Shown: piece by piece, positions 9,278-20,162 of the stretch
How the letters are laid out: every line of letters starts with the position of its first letter
Numbering within the stretch: position 1 is the first letter of the stretch
Origin: Aphanomyces cochlioides
Taxonomy: Eukaryota; Oomycota; Saprolegniomycetes; Saprolegniales; Verrucalvaceae
Assembly: GCA_019828595.1 (NCBI GenBank)
Contig: JAHQRK010000026.1
Coordinates: 956,635 to 1,020,634, forward strand
Reading direction: 5' to 3'
DNA: 64,000 nt
Position numbers and translations under genes: made by a program
The notes under the pieces: model-generated
The model's input: the letters and a program-made list of their open reading frames with translations, nothing else
Databases searched by the model: none
Told to the model about the DNA's origin: nothing

Positions 9278-12200
9278 CTATTTACACAATGTATAAGGCA
9301 TGGAGCCGCTGCAAGGCTGGCAATTTTGAGTACATATTTCTTGCTGAAGCTGATTAATCAAATCGTTGACAGATTGCCAGGTGTTCCTTTTGGGCCCGTC
9401 AACCTTCATTTCTTGTTCAATCTTAGTGAGCCTTCTAGAGTTCACAGCCTTAATGAAATGCTTCGTGTAGAGAAGAAAGTTGTTTACGCCCCATAAAGCC
9501 TGCTTGTTTGGTTACTGACTTAAATGTTGAGTTAAACACTTCACAACTCACTGAACTGATGTCCCTGAGAAGTGGGATATTGTCAATTCTATATCCGCTA
9601 GAGCAGTTCACGTGATTTTTGTAATGAAGGCGATCAATTACAAACCAGACATTATGAAAGAAGAGAGGCTCTCGGTGCATACAATACGTATGCAGATTGC
9701 AAGCATTATCCATGATAACATATCGACGACCCTTAGTCCTTGGCCACCGTTGATATAATATTGAAAAGGGATGGGCAGGTGATTCATGGTCATGTAGGAC
9801 AGAGAAGCCCAAACAGATTCCATGGGGGCAACAAAAATGAAATATACCAGGGAGTTTAAAACGCGATAAAGGAAAATATTTGCTGCAGACTTTATCTTCT
9901 GCGTGTTCATTGTTATACATGGCTAATGGACGCTTCACCGCCGATCCAGGGTACCACTCGTGCATATCGTCGTCGTCAAAATTAATTGTAAATTCATCAT
10001 CGTCGATATCGTTCAGTTCATGAGAAGGGAGATAGTCAAGATAGCATAAAAATTGTGAAACTAAGTATGAAAGAACACTCTCCAACGGTGACCACAAAGG
10101 ATGAAAGGGTTGTACATCCATCAATGATGTTCTAAGAGCATATGACAAGCACGGCATCAAAAGCTCTAGTTTTGAAAGAACGTCGGCCTTTTGAACCAGT
10201 AAAACATGAACTCTGGTTTCCATTTTTGCTAGGGATAAGAGCAAGGGGCCAGCTACGTTAGGATCTCGTATGGCACCATTCTGAACAGGTGATTGTCGGG
10301 CTAAATTCGACAAAAATGCTCGCCATTGAGAAGAGCAAAAACCATTTCTAGACGATTCTTCGTGTGTCAACGCCTCACAAAAATTAACAAGACATGGACA
10401 GTGCAAACGTAACAATTCCTTGAGATGTTGGTGATCGCCATGGGTTATGTGAGTCGGTGGGCAATCTTCCAAACCTGCCCTAGAACTACAAAAATGCAAA
10501 AGAGCTTTTCGCGTAGCCTTGTCACGAATAAAAAGTCTGTATTGCACCGGTACCCCTTTACATTTTCGTGATGAACGTGGGATTTCCTCTCTGCATATCA
10601 TTAAGCCGCTACATTTATCAATGAATCGAACCTTGCAGTAGAATACTCGCGTCTGCAAGCCATTTTGGCATTACCATCTCCAATAATTATTGGAGCTGTT
10701 TCGAGAGAACCACAGTGAGGACAGGAAAAGCAACTAGAGACATCGTCACAAAGCCTACAATTGGTATTATCCTGGTAAATATTTAGAGGATACATACATG
10801 CGTAGTATGTGCCAGCAAGCTTTAATGAACGTTGAGCGACTACAAAAAAAAGAATGGTGCGTGACGTGTTGGGCTTCAATCACACGATAAATTGCTGAAA
10901 TTGGTGTGGCAGCCAAGATTAAGTTGAATCTTATCGAGTTGACTAAATCTAGATCAAAGAAGGTATCGGGGCTGACGCGTAAAAATCCATGGTACATGCC
11001 ATCGAAATCTAAATGCTTTAAACATGAGTCGTTAGAGCACCTGTAAATAGGGGCTATAAATTCTGTAAACGCATACATCCCGTAAACAATTGCCTTCGAC
11101 GGTTGGGTCCATACCAACGTATTGAATGTGCTACCGCATGCACAAATGGGATTGTCAAATTGAATTGGAACAAAATTATTCATGCAGTCAGGATCAAAGA
11201 GGTAAAATCCCCGACGCTGTCGAATACGATTTTGGTCATCAACATCAACAGGAAACAGGACATTCTGCGGACTCCACGAATGTTGCTCAATAATTGTCTG
11301 TTCTTCAGACAACCAGTTCACGTTATCTGCATAGGATGAGTCTGCGTCATGTAGCAAATCTAACCAGGCTAATTTGACGGAACACAATGGAGTATTTATG
11401 CATTTCAAGCAGACCCAGTTGTTTTCGCCTCGAAGTTCGAGGAGTGCTCGATCAAAACGATTATCCTTTGCTATCACAGATGCATAAACTCGATTTTTGC
11501 CGTTCAGAAAACCAACGTAGAAAGGGACACCATGAGGAATATCCGTTATTGAGCTTGGATCATGACCTCTCGGTGGAGGCGGCAGGTTTATCGTAAGTAT
11601 TTTTAGTGCTGCAACATGAAAACAAGACTCTGGTTCAATCTGTGCATCGTAATCATGGCTGCTCCGAAATACACTCATCTCGGGATGTTAGCAAACTTGA
11701 TGTCTACAACATAGATGTGCGAACTAGAGTTGTCAAACGTGGTTTGGTTCATTCTAGCGTTGGCGGATGGCAAACAAAACAATTTTCCAGGGGATACAAT
11801 GAGAAGAGAGTCATTAGCTAGAATCAAGTGGGCATAACGATGTGCAAATGACATCCTGAAGGGATTACTCGGCACGTGCACATTTTGAGCAATCGGACTT
11901 TGGGATAAGAGATGCAAACTTGCATTTTCTCCACAAACAAAAGTTGTATCGCCATTTTCGTTGGTATTATCGGCTAAATCACCCGATACACCACCACTTA
12001 ATACACCGTAGTCATCAATAAAGCCTAAATCTGAGCCATGGTCACCAGTCTGAAGATCATGATCATTTAGAGATGATTGGAAGGACAAGTCTTGGCCATT
12101 GTCAAAGCTATAACCTGAATCATCACTGTTATAACATGATCGAGGGTCATTTTCTAAATCAAAGTTGTGATCGCCTTCTTCCATGGAATAGATTTGGCTG

Positions 12201-12364
12201 CTGCTAGATAATGCAAGCAAAGAGTTTACAATGTAATCACCTCGTGCATTAACTTGAATTCTCTCGCGGATAATTGTTCGATGGGCTTTGCAACTACAAG
12301 GGCAATCTGCACACAGGTCTCTGCGACATCGGACCAGCTTCCTTGCTCTGCAGCAGACGTGCAT
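9278..12364 (-). pseudogene. KDZ (Kyakuja-Dileera-Zisupton) transposase with frameshifts
   Basis: Read from 12364 leftwards, the parts are: a cysteine-rich N-terminus (RRDLCADCPCSCKAH) and acidic linker to 11675; a long middle frame 11678-10767 (SIRFNLILAATPISAIYRV); a Cys-rich segment near 10700 (CRLCDDVSSCFSCPHCGS); and 10658-9450 with CCPHGICLGFSVLHDHESP, YVIMDNACNLHTYC, FVIDRLHYKNHVNCSSGYR. These C-terminal motifs are the KDZ core. Frames change at an A8 run (10844-10851), near 10640, near 11676 and near 9480, after which the tail continues to a stop at 9278. Some breaks could be introns, but the A8 run looks like a simple frameshift. Element ends were not found. Confidence 0.75.
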
Positions 12365-12678
12365 CGTAGACGACGGTTCATCATGAATCTGAATGGATAG
12401 TGACGTTTCAAAGCTAAAAAGATCTTGGCGAGAGAAACTACCCCAACGAACAGGAAAAAATCTTGCTCACACAGTACATAAATGAGCCAATCGGAAAAAA
12501 ACTGCTTAAAGGGGATTCGAACTCAAGCAGATATAGATACATCGATACAGTTAAGTACATAGTCCCATACACTATTGCGAATTCACTGAAATAGAGTATA
12601 AACGCAAATCCAATGTCCTCCAACAGGGCGAGTCCATTTGGATGACGTCCAATCTCTTCGAGCATCTACGAGGTATAA
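12365..12678. other. No recognised gene between KDZ and LINE remains
   Basis: Short ORFs only, the longest being 75 codons on the minus strand (12438-12665) with hydrophobic stretches but no recognisable family. Confidence 0.35.
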
Positions 12679-13540
12679 ATGACCACGCCATACATGTCGA
12701 CTGGCCGCACACGTCTCCGCTCCGAACATTCCACCCGCGCGCTTCTATCCCTATATAGTCATCTAGCAGCCCGTGGGCTTCACAGTTTGGACGATTTCCT
12801 TACCCCGCATCGCACTTGGCCCAATGTCAAGGAGTTCTCGACATTTCTTCAAGACTACTTGGACACTTACGAATGCATGAATCGACCACAATCGTTCACA
12901 TATTTTCACTCCCTCCTCACCCTTATTGCCCACAACGTGTGGGACTTCCTGGAGATACCACGCGACACACCTATGCCACAATCACGTGAAGAACACCTCC
13001 CAACGATGCTTGAATTCAAAGGAGCCTTGAAGGCTCTCCACATGTGGCCTCGATCATTCATCCGAGCCATCACATACCTTGCTCCAGCTCTGTCAAAACC
13101 ACATCCCTTGAAATCCCCATTGCGAGATACACTACCTCGAATACACTATATCCATCGAGTCGCTACTCCTCTCCTCTCTCTTCTTCCTCCCATCTACTCG
13201 GACGTGTGGTGGCGCATCCCTGTACAGGATGCTGCCAGTCAACTACACCTACTTCTTTCTACAACATTCCAACCCACGAATCATGGAGTGCTCTTACCCC
13301 AATTGTTGTGCTGTGGAGACACATCAACACTGTCTATTCGACTGTCCCATACTCCAGCCAGTGTGGAGCGTCCACAGAACGGCTTGGGCAGACTTTGGCC
13401 AGCTCTTCTCATGACAGCAGCTCATCAACTTAAATGACTTTCCTTTGACAACGCAATGGCAAGACTATATGCATATTATTCAACCTCTATGGACCCTCCT
13501 TGTGAACTGTCCCGTCTTCGTGAAAGGTCCTCCTTGAAGA
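12679..13540 (+). pseudogene. 3' end of a LINE-type retrotransposon ORF2
   Basis: The frame starting near 12679 and, after a one-base frame change near 13230, the second frame give a protein tail ending with LPPIYSDVWWRIPV, FFLQHSNPRIMECSYPNC and ETHQHCLFDCPILQPVW. The CxxxxC...H...H/C pattern close to the end matches the zinc-binding domain after the reverse transcriptase in many LINE ORF2 proteins. No reverse transcriptase catalytic motif is present, so this is a 5'-truncated copy, the usual product of LINE insertion. In-frame stops follow near 13412 and 13537. Confidence 0.6.
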
Positions 13541-13656
13541 TTAGCAGCGAGCCAATCGTATACCAAGGGCTTGAACAGACGCGCATTACCGTCACATACC
13601 TCCACAGAGGTTCCGGTCCGGGTCCATCGCAGAATTGGACGAGTCGAAATACGAGC

Positions 13657-14322
13657 ATGGAGGGCGGCGGCAAGACCAGCTTGGAGGATCGGGCGGCGTC
13701 CATGGCGAGTGGCCTTCAAGAGGTTACCAACGCAGCAGGAGCGGTCAAGACCGGCTTGGAGGTGTCGGTCCGACAGGCTCGGGAGCTGGCTGACGAGATC
13801 ACAGCGAGCAAGACGTCGGACCTCGACGCGTTCGAAGCTTAGATGGCAGCGGCGCGGGCTCAGAAGGGCTTCACGGCCAAGGTGGTGTTAGATGAAATCA
13901 ATGCGTTCCGCCCTTCGACGGAGAATGAACGTGCGCTAGAGTCAATGCAACGTCCCATAGACGCAAACGACAACCGCGAAATTAAGCGGCCAAAGGGCAG
14001 CGAGACCTCAGCTCAGTCGGTCCCAGTGCATGAGAACTTTCGTTCCTTCTTGCCTGGCGTGACCGAGGGGCAGCGGGAGTGGAGTTTTGGACGCAGTTTG
14101 GAGAAGCCGATTGGCAGCTATACTTCTATGTTGGTATGGGCCAATATCGTGTTAACCCGCAGTTGGTGCGTGTCCTTTCCAATAGGTCCATGTGATGATT
14201 TTGTAGGTCCATGGTTCTGCCCAGACGTCGCGCAAGTTGCTGGAGAGGGCCAAGCGTCTTTCTTCGCATGTTTTCCATTTCCACTCAAAGACTGTCGGCT
14301 TTGGTGGGTCGGCTTTTCATGA
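13657..14322 (+). pseudogene. GC-rich ORF of unknown origin with an in-frame TAG
   Basis: From the ATG at 13657 one frame continues to 14322 apart from a TAG at 13840. The first part is predicted helical and Ala/Glu/Lys-rich (AGAVKTGLEVSVRQARELAD); the second has KRPKGSETSAQSVPVHENF. The DNA at 13600-13900 is distinctly more GC-rich than its surroundings. I do not recognise the family. It could be part of the LINE, another element, or a transferred gene. Confidence 0.3.
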
Positions 14323-14358
14323 CTCAGGTTCGTCAGAGGAGTGGTTCGCGATTATATT

Positions 14359-14422
14359 ACAATGTCTTTATTCTTGTCGTGTGCGTTATCACAATGTTTT
14401 TATTCTTGTCGTGTGCGTTATC
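14359..14422. repeat. Two tandem copies of a 32-bp unit
   Basis: ACAATGTCTTTATTCTTGTC with its continuation GTGTGCGTTATC at 14359 is repeated with one change at 14391 (period 32 bp). Recent tandem duplication in AT-rich sequence. Confidence 0.8.
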
Positions 14423-14998
14423 ATTCGATCAATATATCCTCTCCTCGTTTTCTTGAAAATATTGTCCAATTAGATGTAAGTTTTACGAAATTTAGCACTA
14501 CGATTCGTCAAAATCTGTAAATTCTGGTTTTGCTCGTTTAATGTGTTGCGTCAACACCTGGTATTTCGACCAATTATACACCACCAAACTGGACCACTGC
14601 CCATCCAATAAGAACATGAATTATTGACTGGCCATCAGTGCTGTTTGAATAAAAATTAAATACTATACAAATTATTGTGAATTATAAAAGTATATTTACA
14701 CAGTCCATATTCTCAATTACAGTACTCGATTCCTGTTTTGTTCAAGCCATGCCCGAAGACACGGTTGATGAAAGTGTGGTTGGTGGACATGTACAAATGT
14801 ACATGATCATGTCGGTACATTGTACTATGTATTTGATAATGGTCCTCGACGACAAAATATTCAGCTGGCCTTTGGAACTGTGTCAAAACTTTGCAGCGCG
14901 AAGAAGATTAATCCAGCAGTACTGACACTCTTTCCGAAAACACGAAGAGCTGCCCTTGAGTTTCAAGGTGAATCCTCCAGTATTATGGTTGAGGGGGT
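14423..14998. other. No recognised gene
   Basis: Two overlapping plus-strand ORFs (14677-14925 and 14820-15023) have no recognisable domains. The second contains NIQLAFGTVSKLC and INPAVLTLFPKTRRAALEF, which look protein-like, so a decayed gene may extend from here across the hairpin to 15681. Confidence 0.3.
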
Positions 14999-15083
14999 AC
15001 AATACACAGAACATACCTTTTGAATTCGTAGTGAGTTTTGTCCAAACTCACTACGAATTCAAAAGGTATGTTCTGTGTATTGT
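14999..15083. repeat. Perfect 40-bp-arm hairpin with 5-nt loop
   Basis: The left arm 14999-15038 begins ACAATACACAGAACATACC; the right arm 15044-15083 is its exact reverse complement; the loop is TGTCC. Forty matched base pairs without a mismatch imply a recent fold-back duplication. It sits within a frame that looks coding on both sides. Confidence 0.95.
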
Positions 15084-15222
15084 TCTCTGCTGACATGATT
15101 CCAGAGTCTTGCACTTTGTCAGGTTTGCTAAAGCCAGGCAAAAAAGTCCATCCTCTATGTGTTGTGCTTGAAAATGAATGCAGAGAAATGGGGATTGAGC
15201 CAACTTTGGCGAATGTCTTGAA

Positions 15223-15681
15223 GTGTACGTATGTTCTCATCAGTGTAGCATGCATGACTCATCTGTTTGGTTAGATCGTATTCCTGTACATCAAATATTG
15301 CGTGTTGTCAACCATGATCATGTTTTTTCTTTTGAAAGGGCCCCACATGCTCGTCTAATATCGCGAAAGAGGACTAAACTATTGAAGGCTCTTCAAGAGT
15401 ATAGTTTGGTTGCTCATGGTACATGTATGGTAAATACCCTGTCACTATGTCGCTATAACGCTCTACAGCTAGTACATATTAATGGACAAGCTCCAAACAA
15501 GTCGTTTGCACGCGTTGAACGACCACAAGAGCGATATTTCCTGTCAGGAGAAGAGTTTGAAGACATTGCCTCTTTCGGCAACAAAGACTGGACTAGCCTC
15601 GTGACGCAACGAAGCTGCTTTTGTCTCTTGAAGTCCAATCACAGCGTAGTCTTGTTCAGGTATAGAACTAGTACAGTGTAG
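15223..15681 (+). CDS. 152-codon ORF of unknown function
   Basis: The frame contains protein-like sequence (RKRTKLLKALQEYSLVAHG, RPQERYFLSGEEFEDIASF) and no internal stop. A related frame upstream is broken by the 15.0-kb hairpin, so this may be the C-terminal part of a disrupted gene. I recognise no family, signal peptide or membrane segment. Confidence 0.25.
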   Translation: MYVCSHQCSMHDSSVWLDRIPVHQILRVVNHDHVFSFERAPHARLISRKRTKLLKALQEYSLVAHGTCMVNTLSLCRYNALQLVHINGQAPNKSFARVERPQERYFLSGEEFEDIASFGNKDWTSLVTQRSCFCLLKSNHSVVLFRYRTSTV

Positions 15682-17011
15682 ATAGTAATTTCCTTTTGTA
15701 GTACACGCGACACCTCGTTGCGGAAGCACAACAAGAAACCTCTGCAAACTGGATTCACCGACCGCTGTGGGTCCCTTCACACGTGACGTGGTGCGACCCG
15801 TTGCACATGAGCAAAAACGACCTCCTGCAGTTGTGTCATGCTTGCTTAGGTCAGATTTATACACCTGACTTTTGTGGTCCTGTCGACATTCGCGACGGCT
15901 GAGACTTCTCTTGTCTGATAATCAATAAATGCATTCGTTAATGTAGCACTAGTACATTACTTGTGCTATATTCTTCTTGTTTTCATTCTCACTAATCTCT
16001 TTTGTTCATACAGCTTTACTCTTATGACTCTCGTATGAACGCACTGATGCATTGTCCTGCAATTGTGTATTGCGTCTGCCTTTTTCGGCTTGAATGGGCA
16101 GAGTGGCAATCCCAACTCCACTCCAACCATATGTATATTCAGAAATTACATGGGAAATGACTGTGGCAAAAAGGAGCATATTGGGCTCTTGTTTTGGCAA
16201 AAAAGCTTCCTCCGTTAGAGGGACTTATCTGTCTGGACGAAGGTATAAGTCCTGGGTATAAAAGCCAAATTATCTGGGTTTTGATGGGTTTGCATTGCCT
16301 ACCCTTTGGGCATGAGTGGGTGCCGATGGAGCAGCCGTCTGATGGGTAGTGTGGGCTCCAACAACGCAGGATTCTGGTGTTGTTGTGGGTTTGTCCTGGG
16401 TGAAATATGCAATGCAAATTGAAAGATTACTCATAGAAGTCAGCACCGAGAGTTGGACTGGAGGATTAGCGATCATGAAGGTCCGTTTCGTTGCAGAAGT
16501 TTCTTAGCCATGAATTTCAACTCAAAGTCAAGGAGTAACTTTAAAGATGGCTAGAGAGCGTGTACAGATGCCAGCCAATATCAATGCTCTGGAAACTCAC
16601 TGACCAGAATGATCGTATTGAGTCGTGGACACATGCTCGTGTGAAACTAGCGTCCTGGTGTAGAGGAGTCGCATACCGGTTGCGTGAATCAGCATGAGAG
16701 ATTAGCGAGCGGAATAAAGATCGGTCTCGAGAAAGTTACCACACTTTGCATCTTAATAGGATAGGACAAAGGGCTTTTTGATTTGCTCTCAGTGTTAAAA
16801 TCTGTCTGTGCTCTGGTGAATATTGCGTTTAACAGGGGGTATTGTAGCGGCTTCCCACCAAATGCAACTGCCTGGGAGCGTCATGACATCTGGCGGTAAG
16901 GCTAGTCGTGACTGGCTCGTTGTAAATCCACGACGGCGGCACCAGACGGAAGAGGGTGAAAGACTCGGTGCTGTTTCTTGCGTGGTCACTTTGTAATTTC
17001 GGCGATAGAGC
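15682..17011. other. No recognised gene; 5' side of the mucin/PAN gene
   Basis: Short ORFs on the minus strand (16006-16476) without recognisable domains. The last part is presumably the promoter of the gene starting at 17012, but no clear TATA box or initiator can be assigned. Confidence 0.3.
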
Positions 17012-19282
17012 ATGGTCTCCTTGGCCCTGGTGCTCAGTACGTTGTCGAGCGTGGCAGTCTTTGTCACGTCCAAGACATCTCCTCCTAGTACACCGAAACC
17101 AACCAACACTCCGCCAACTCCACCGCCAACGCCAGCTCCAACTAATCCATGGACGTGTCTGCGTGTACGGTCAAGTGGCACGGCTACGTATTATCCCGTC
17201 GTCATTGATCCCAATGGTGATGTTGCTAGTCTATCTGCGAAAGAATTGACGACGTTGTCTGAATGTCTCATGACGAATTGGTCAAACTCTCCGATTGCCA
17301 TGTCTTGTGGTTGTGACCTCTTGCAAAAGACTGACCGCACCGGCTATGATCAAAATAGCCAATATTGGTGCAATACCGGCAAGAAGTACTTTAATGCAAA
17401 CCCGCCAAATCCTGATTGTACTGCAGCCCCAACTCCAAAACCTACGAATACACCAGCACCAACACCAACACCTCAGACGACAAAAGCAACAACGGCTGCA
17501 CCTACTCAATCTCCAACGACACCACAACCAACTACCGCTACGACGAAAGCACCAACTCCTCAACCAACCCTCGCCACCACCACAGCACCCACACCTCAAC
17601 CGACTATCGCAACCACAGTTGCGCCAACACCACAACCAACTTTTGCAACAACTATTGCGCCAACACCTCAGCCGACTACAACTCCAGAACCAACACTCAC
17701 ATCAACTCCTGAACCGACCCCAGAGCCGACTCCCCAATCGACTCCTGAACCCACGCCTGCTGCCATCCCAGAGCCGACTCCTCAAGCAAGTCCTGAACCG
17801 ACGCCTGCTGCCACCCCAGAACCAACTCCTGAACCAACCCCAGAGCCGACTCCCCAATCGACTCCTGAACCCACGCCTGCTGCCATCCCAGAGCCGACTC
17901 CTCAAGCAAGTCCTGAACCGACGCCTGCTGCCATCCCAGAGCCGACTCCACAAGCAACACCTGAACCCACTCCTGCTGCCACCCCAGAGCCAACTCCTGA
18001 ACCAACACCAGAGCCGACTCCACAAGCAACACCTGAACCCACTCCTGCTGCCACCCCAGAGCCAACTCCTGAACCAACACCAGAGCCGACTCCACAAGCA
18101 ACACCTGAACCCACTCCTGCTGCCACCCCAGAGCCAACTCCTGAACCAACACCAGAGCCGACTCCACAAGCAACACCTGAACCCACTCCTGCTGCCACCC
18201 CAGAGCCGACTCCCCAATCGACTCCTGAAGCTACCCCTGCTGCTACTCCAGGAGCGACACCTCAGTCAACCCCAGCGGCTACTCCAGAACCAACACCAGC
18301 TTCGACACCCGCGGCCACTCCAGGAGCTACGCCTCAGTCGACTCCGGTGGCCACTCCACAGTCAACCCCTGCAACGACGCCTGGACCAATACCAGCTCCA
18401 ACACCAGCGGCTACTCCAGCTCCTACTCCAGCTCCGACCTCATCTACACCACAACCAACTCCATCATCCACACGTCCAAAAACTCCCGTGGTCACGTCAA
18501 CAAAAGAGCCCACTACTCGAAAGCCTAAAACAACGAAAGCTCCAACTACAGTCACTCCAAAACCCACAAAGAAAACTCCGTCTCCATCTACAACTTCGAA
18601 ACCAACCACAACTACGCCATCTCTCTGTCCAAAGGTTGTCAATGATGTCGACTACGAAGGCAACGACATCTCCCAAACCAGTCGTGCAAGTTATGATGAC
18701 TGCTGCAGTGATTGTACCAATACACCTGGCTGTGTCGTCTACGTCTGGACTCCATGGAATGGCGGTACTTGCTTTCTCAAATCGAAAGTCGGAAAGCGTA
18801 CATCATACGAAGGGGCTCGCTCTGGTCAAATAGCGAAGACCACTCCTGCTCCTCAACCTTCTCAATGCGCGAAAACCATAGATAACGTGGATTTTCCTGG
18901 CAACGACGTTGGCCAAACAAGTCGCGCCAACCACAATGACTGTTGTGATGACTGTACAAATACTCCAGGATGTGTGGTGTACGTTTGGACGCCATGGAAC
19001 GATGGAACATGTTTCCTCAAGTCAAAGATGGGAGAGCCAACTCCTTACAAGGGAGCCAAGGCTACTGCTCAAAAACTTTGCCAAACTCCACAAGACAATG
19101 TTGATTTCTACGGCAATGACATCGATAACATCGCTGGTTCCAAGGAAGACTGTTGTGGACTGTGTCGTGCTCGAGATGACTGTGCGGGATATACGCATTT
19201 CGAAGGCATTTGTTGGCTCAAGGGAAAGATTGGTCCGTCGAGCTACAAGGATGGAGCCACGTCAGCCTCCCGTTACGCTTAG
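17012..19282 (+). CDS. Secreted mucin-like protein with three PAN/Apple domains
   Basis: Intact 756-aa protein. Residues 1-20 form a classic signal peptide (MVSLALVLSTLSSVAVFVTS). Residues about 45-136 are a cysteine module with PIAMSCGCD, TGYDQNSQYWCNTGKK and PPNPDC. Residues about 137-535 are Thr/Pro repeats (EPTPEPTPQATP type), expected to be heavily O-glycosylated. Three PAN/Apple modules follow (about 537-605, 616-685, 687-756), each with a C-C pair (DDCCSDCTNTPGC, NDCCDDCTNTPGC, EDCCGLCRARDDC) and a CFLKSK or CWLKGK strand. PAN modules in oomycete secreted proteins typically bind carbohydrate or protein, so a cell-wall or host-surface adhesin is a fair inference. It is the only intact member of the family here. 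Confidence 0.88.
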   Translation: MVSLALVLSTLSSVAVFVTSKTSPPSTPKPTNTPPTPPPTPAPTNPWTCLRVRSSGTATYYPVVIDPNGDVASLSAKELTTLSECLMTNWSNSPIAMSCGCDLLQKTDRTGYDQNSQYWCNTGKKYFNANPPNPDCTAAPTPKPTNTPAPTPTPQTTKATTAAPTQSPTTPQPTTATTKAPTPQPTLATTTAPTPQPTIATTVAPTPQPTFATTIAPTPQPTTTPEPTLTSTPEPTPEPTPQSTPEPTPAAIPEPTPQASPEPTPAATPEPTPEPTPEPTPQSTPEPTPAAIPEPTPQASPEPTPAAIPEPTPQATPEPTPAATPEPTPEPTPEPTPQATPEPTPAATPEPTPEPTPEPTPQATPEPTPAATPEPTPEPTPEPTPQATPEPTPAATPEPTPQSTPEATPAATPGATPQSTPAATPEPTPASTPAATPGATPQSTPVATPQSTPATTPGPIPAPTPAATPAPTPAPTSSTPQPTPSSTRPKTPVVTSTKEPTTRKPKTTKAPTTVTPKPTKKTPSPSTTSKPTTTTPSLCPKVVNDVDYEGNDISQTSRASYDDCCSDCTNTPGCVVYVWTPWNGGTCFLKSKVGKRTSYEGARSGQIAKTTPAPQPSQCAKTIDNVDFPGNDVGQTSRANHNDCCDDCTNTPGCVVYVWTPWNDGTCFLKSKMGEPTPYKGAKATAQKLCQTPQDNVDFYGNDIDNIAGSKEDCCGLCRARDDCAGYTHFEGICWLKGKIGPSSYKDGATSASRYA
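17697..18225. repeat. Coding minisatellite in mucin domain (72-bp higher order)
   Basis: Twelve-base PTP-type units are organised into a 72-bp (24-residue) higher-order repeat, for example three nearly identical copies of PQATPEPTPAATPEPTPEPT between about 17950 and 18200. Near-identity of neighbouring copies indicates recent expansion by slippage or unequal exchange. Long open frames on other frames and the opposite strand are by-products. Confidence 0.85.
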
Positions 19283-19381
19283 GCTCTTAATCTTAGGCGA
19301 GTACATGTTTGAAAAAGCATAGCATTGTATAAATCTCCAAACAAGATTGCCAAGTGAATGTGAACTTCACTTTATCTAAAA

Positions 19382-19900
19382 TTGGTTCAATTTGGTCTCT
19401 GTCATGAATACTACCGTCTGAGTGGATTGATCACCAGCTACAATTACGGCCCCGATTGGTGGTGTAACACAGGCAAAGCGCATTTCAACGTCAATCCACC
19501 TAGACAAGACATCGATACCTACAACGACGTCTCCAAAGACACCGGTTCTGACATCGATTGTCTTTGGTTTGCCGCTACCAAGAGTGTCGATATTCGAGGG
19601 AGCAAGACATACTCAAGCACACCAGAGTGACTTCAAAACTGCCAACGACGAGAATTCAACCAACCACATGCCCTAACGTTGTTTCAGATGTGGACAACCT
19701 CGGCAACGACATTGCTCAAACCAAGCGAGCTATTACGTCGATTGTTGTACTGATTGTGCCAAAACGGCTGAATGTGTCTTGTTCGTCTGGAAACGATTGA
19801 AGGGTGGGACGTGTTTCTTCAAGTCCAAGATGGGAAAGGCGTTGCCATTCTCGGATGTCAAGGCTGCTACCTTAAGGTGAAGAGCCATTTCGCTGTCAAG
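19382..19900 (+). pseudogene. Mucin/PAN paralog fragment, heavily decayed
   Basis: Pieces of the cysteine module (YNYGPDWWCNTGKAHFNVNPP) and of one PAN domain (TCPNVVSDVDNLGNDIAQTK) are present in different frames, with no Thr/Pro region between them. Frameshifts and stops are frequent. This is a remnant of a tandem duplicate of the neighbouring intact gene. Confidence 0.75.
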
Positions 19901-20121
19901 TCGTAAAGACAATACTATGATGGGTGAAACCCTTTGTAACGCTGCTCTTCACATCGCCCAAGGACTCCCGACCTACGCCGATGAAAGTTTGACAAAGAGT
20001 TTATCGACTGAATGTCTACTAGCGTTAGCACTAGATTGTGCAATCCCAATAAAAATGCCTAAGACCCTGCTGCAAGGGACTTCCCTCCGCGTGAACGTTT
20101 AAAAGTCTTGCCCTTCCTTTG

Positions 20122-20146
20122 GGGATGTTGTACCGTACAACATCCC
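20122..20146. repeat. Near-perfect palindrome, 12-bp arms, 1-nt centre
   Basis: GGGATGTTGTAC, a single C, then GTACAACATCCC. It lies between two PAN pseudogenes. Confidence 0.85.
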
Positions 20147-20162
20147 AATTGACAGCTGCAAT

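Noticed and set aside
17282..18833. Several very long ORFs (up to 512 codons) in other frames and on the minus strand across the mucin gene
   Set aside because: They are by-products of the 12-bp PTP repeat, which keeps all frames open; they lack start context and domain structure, while the 17012 frame has a signal peptide and three PAN domains.
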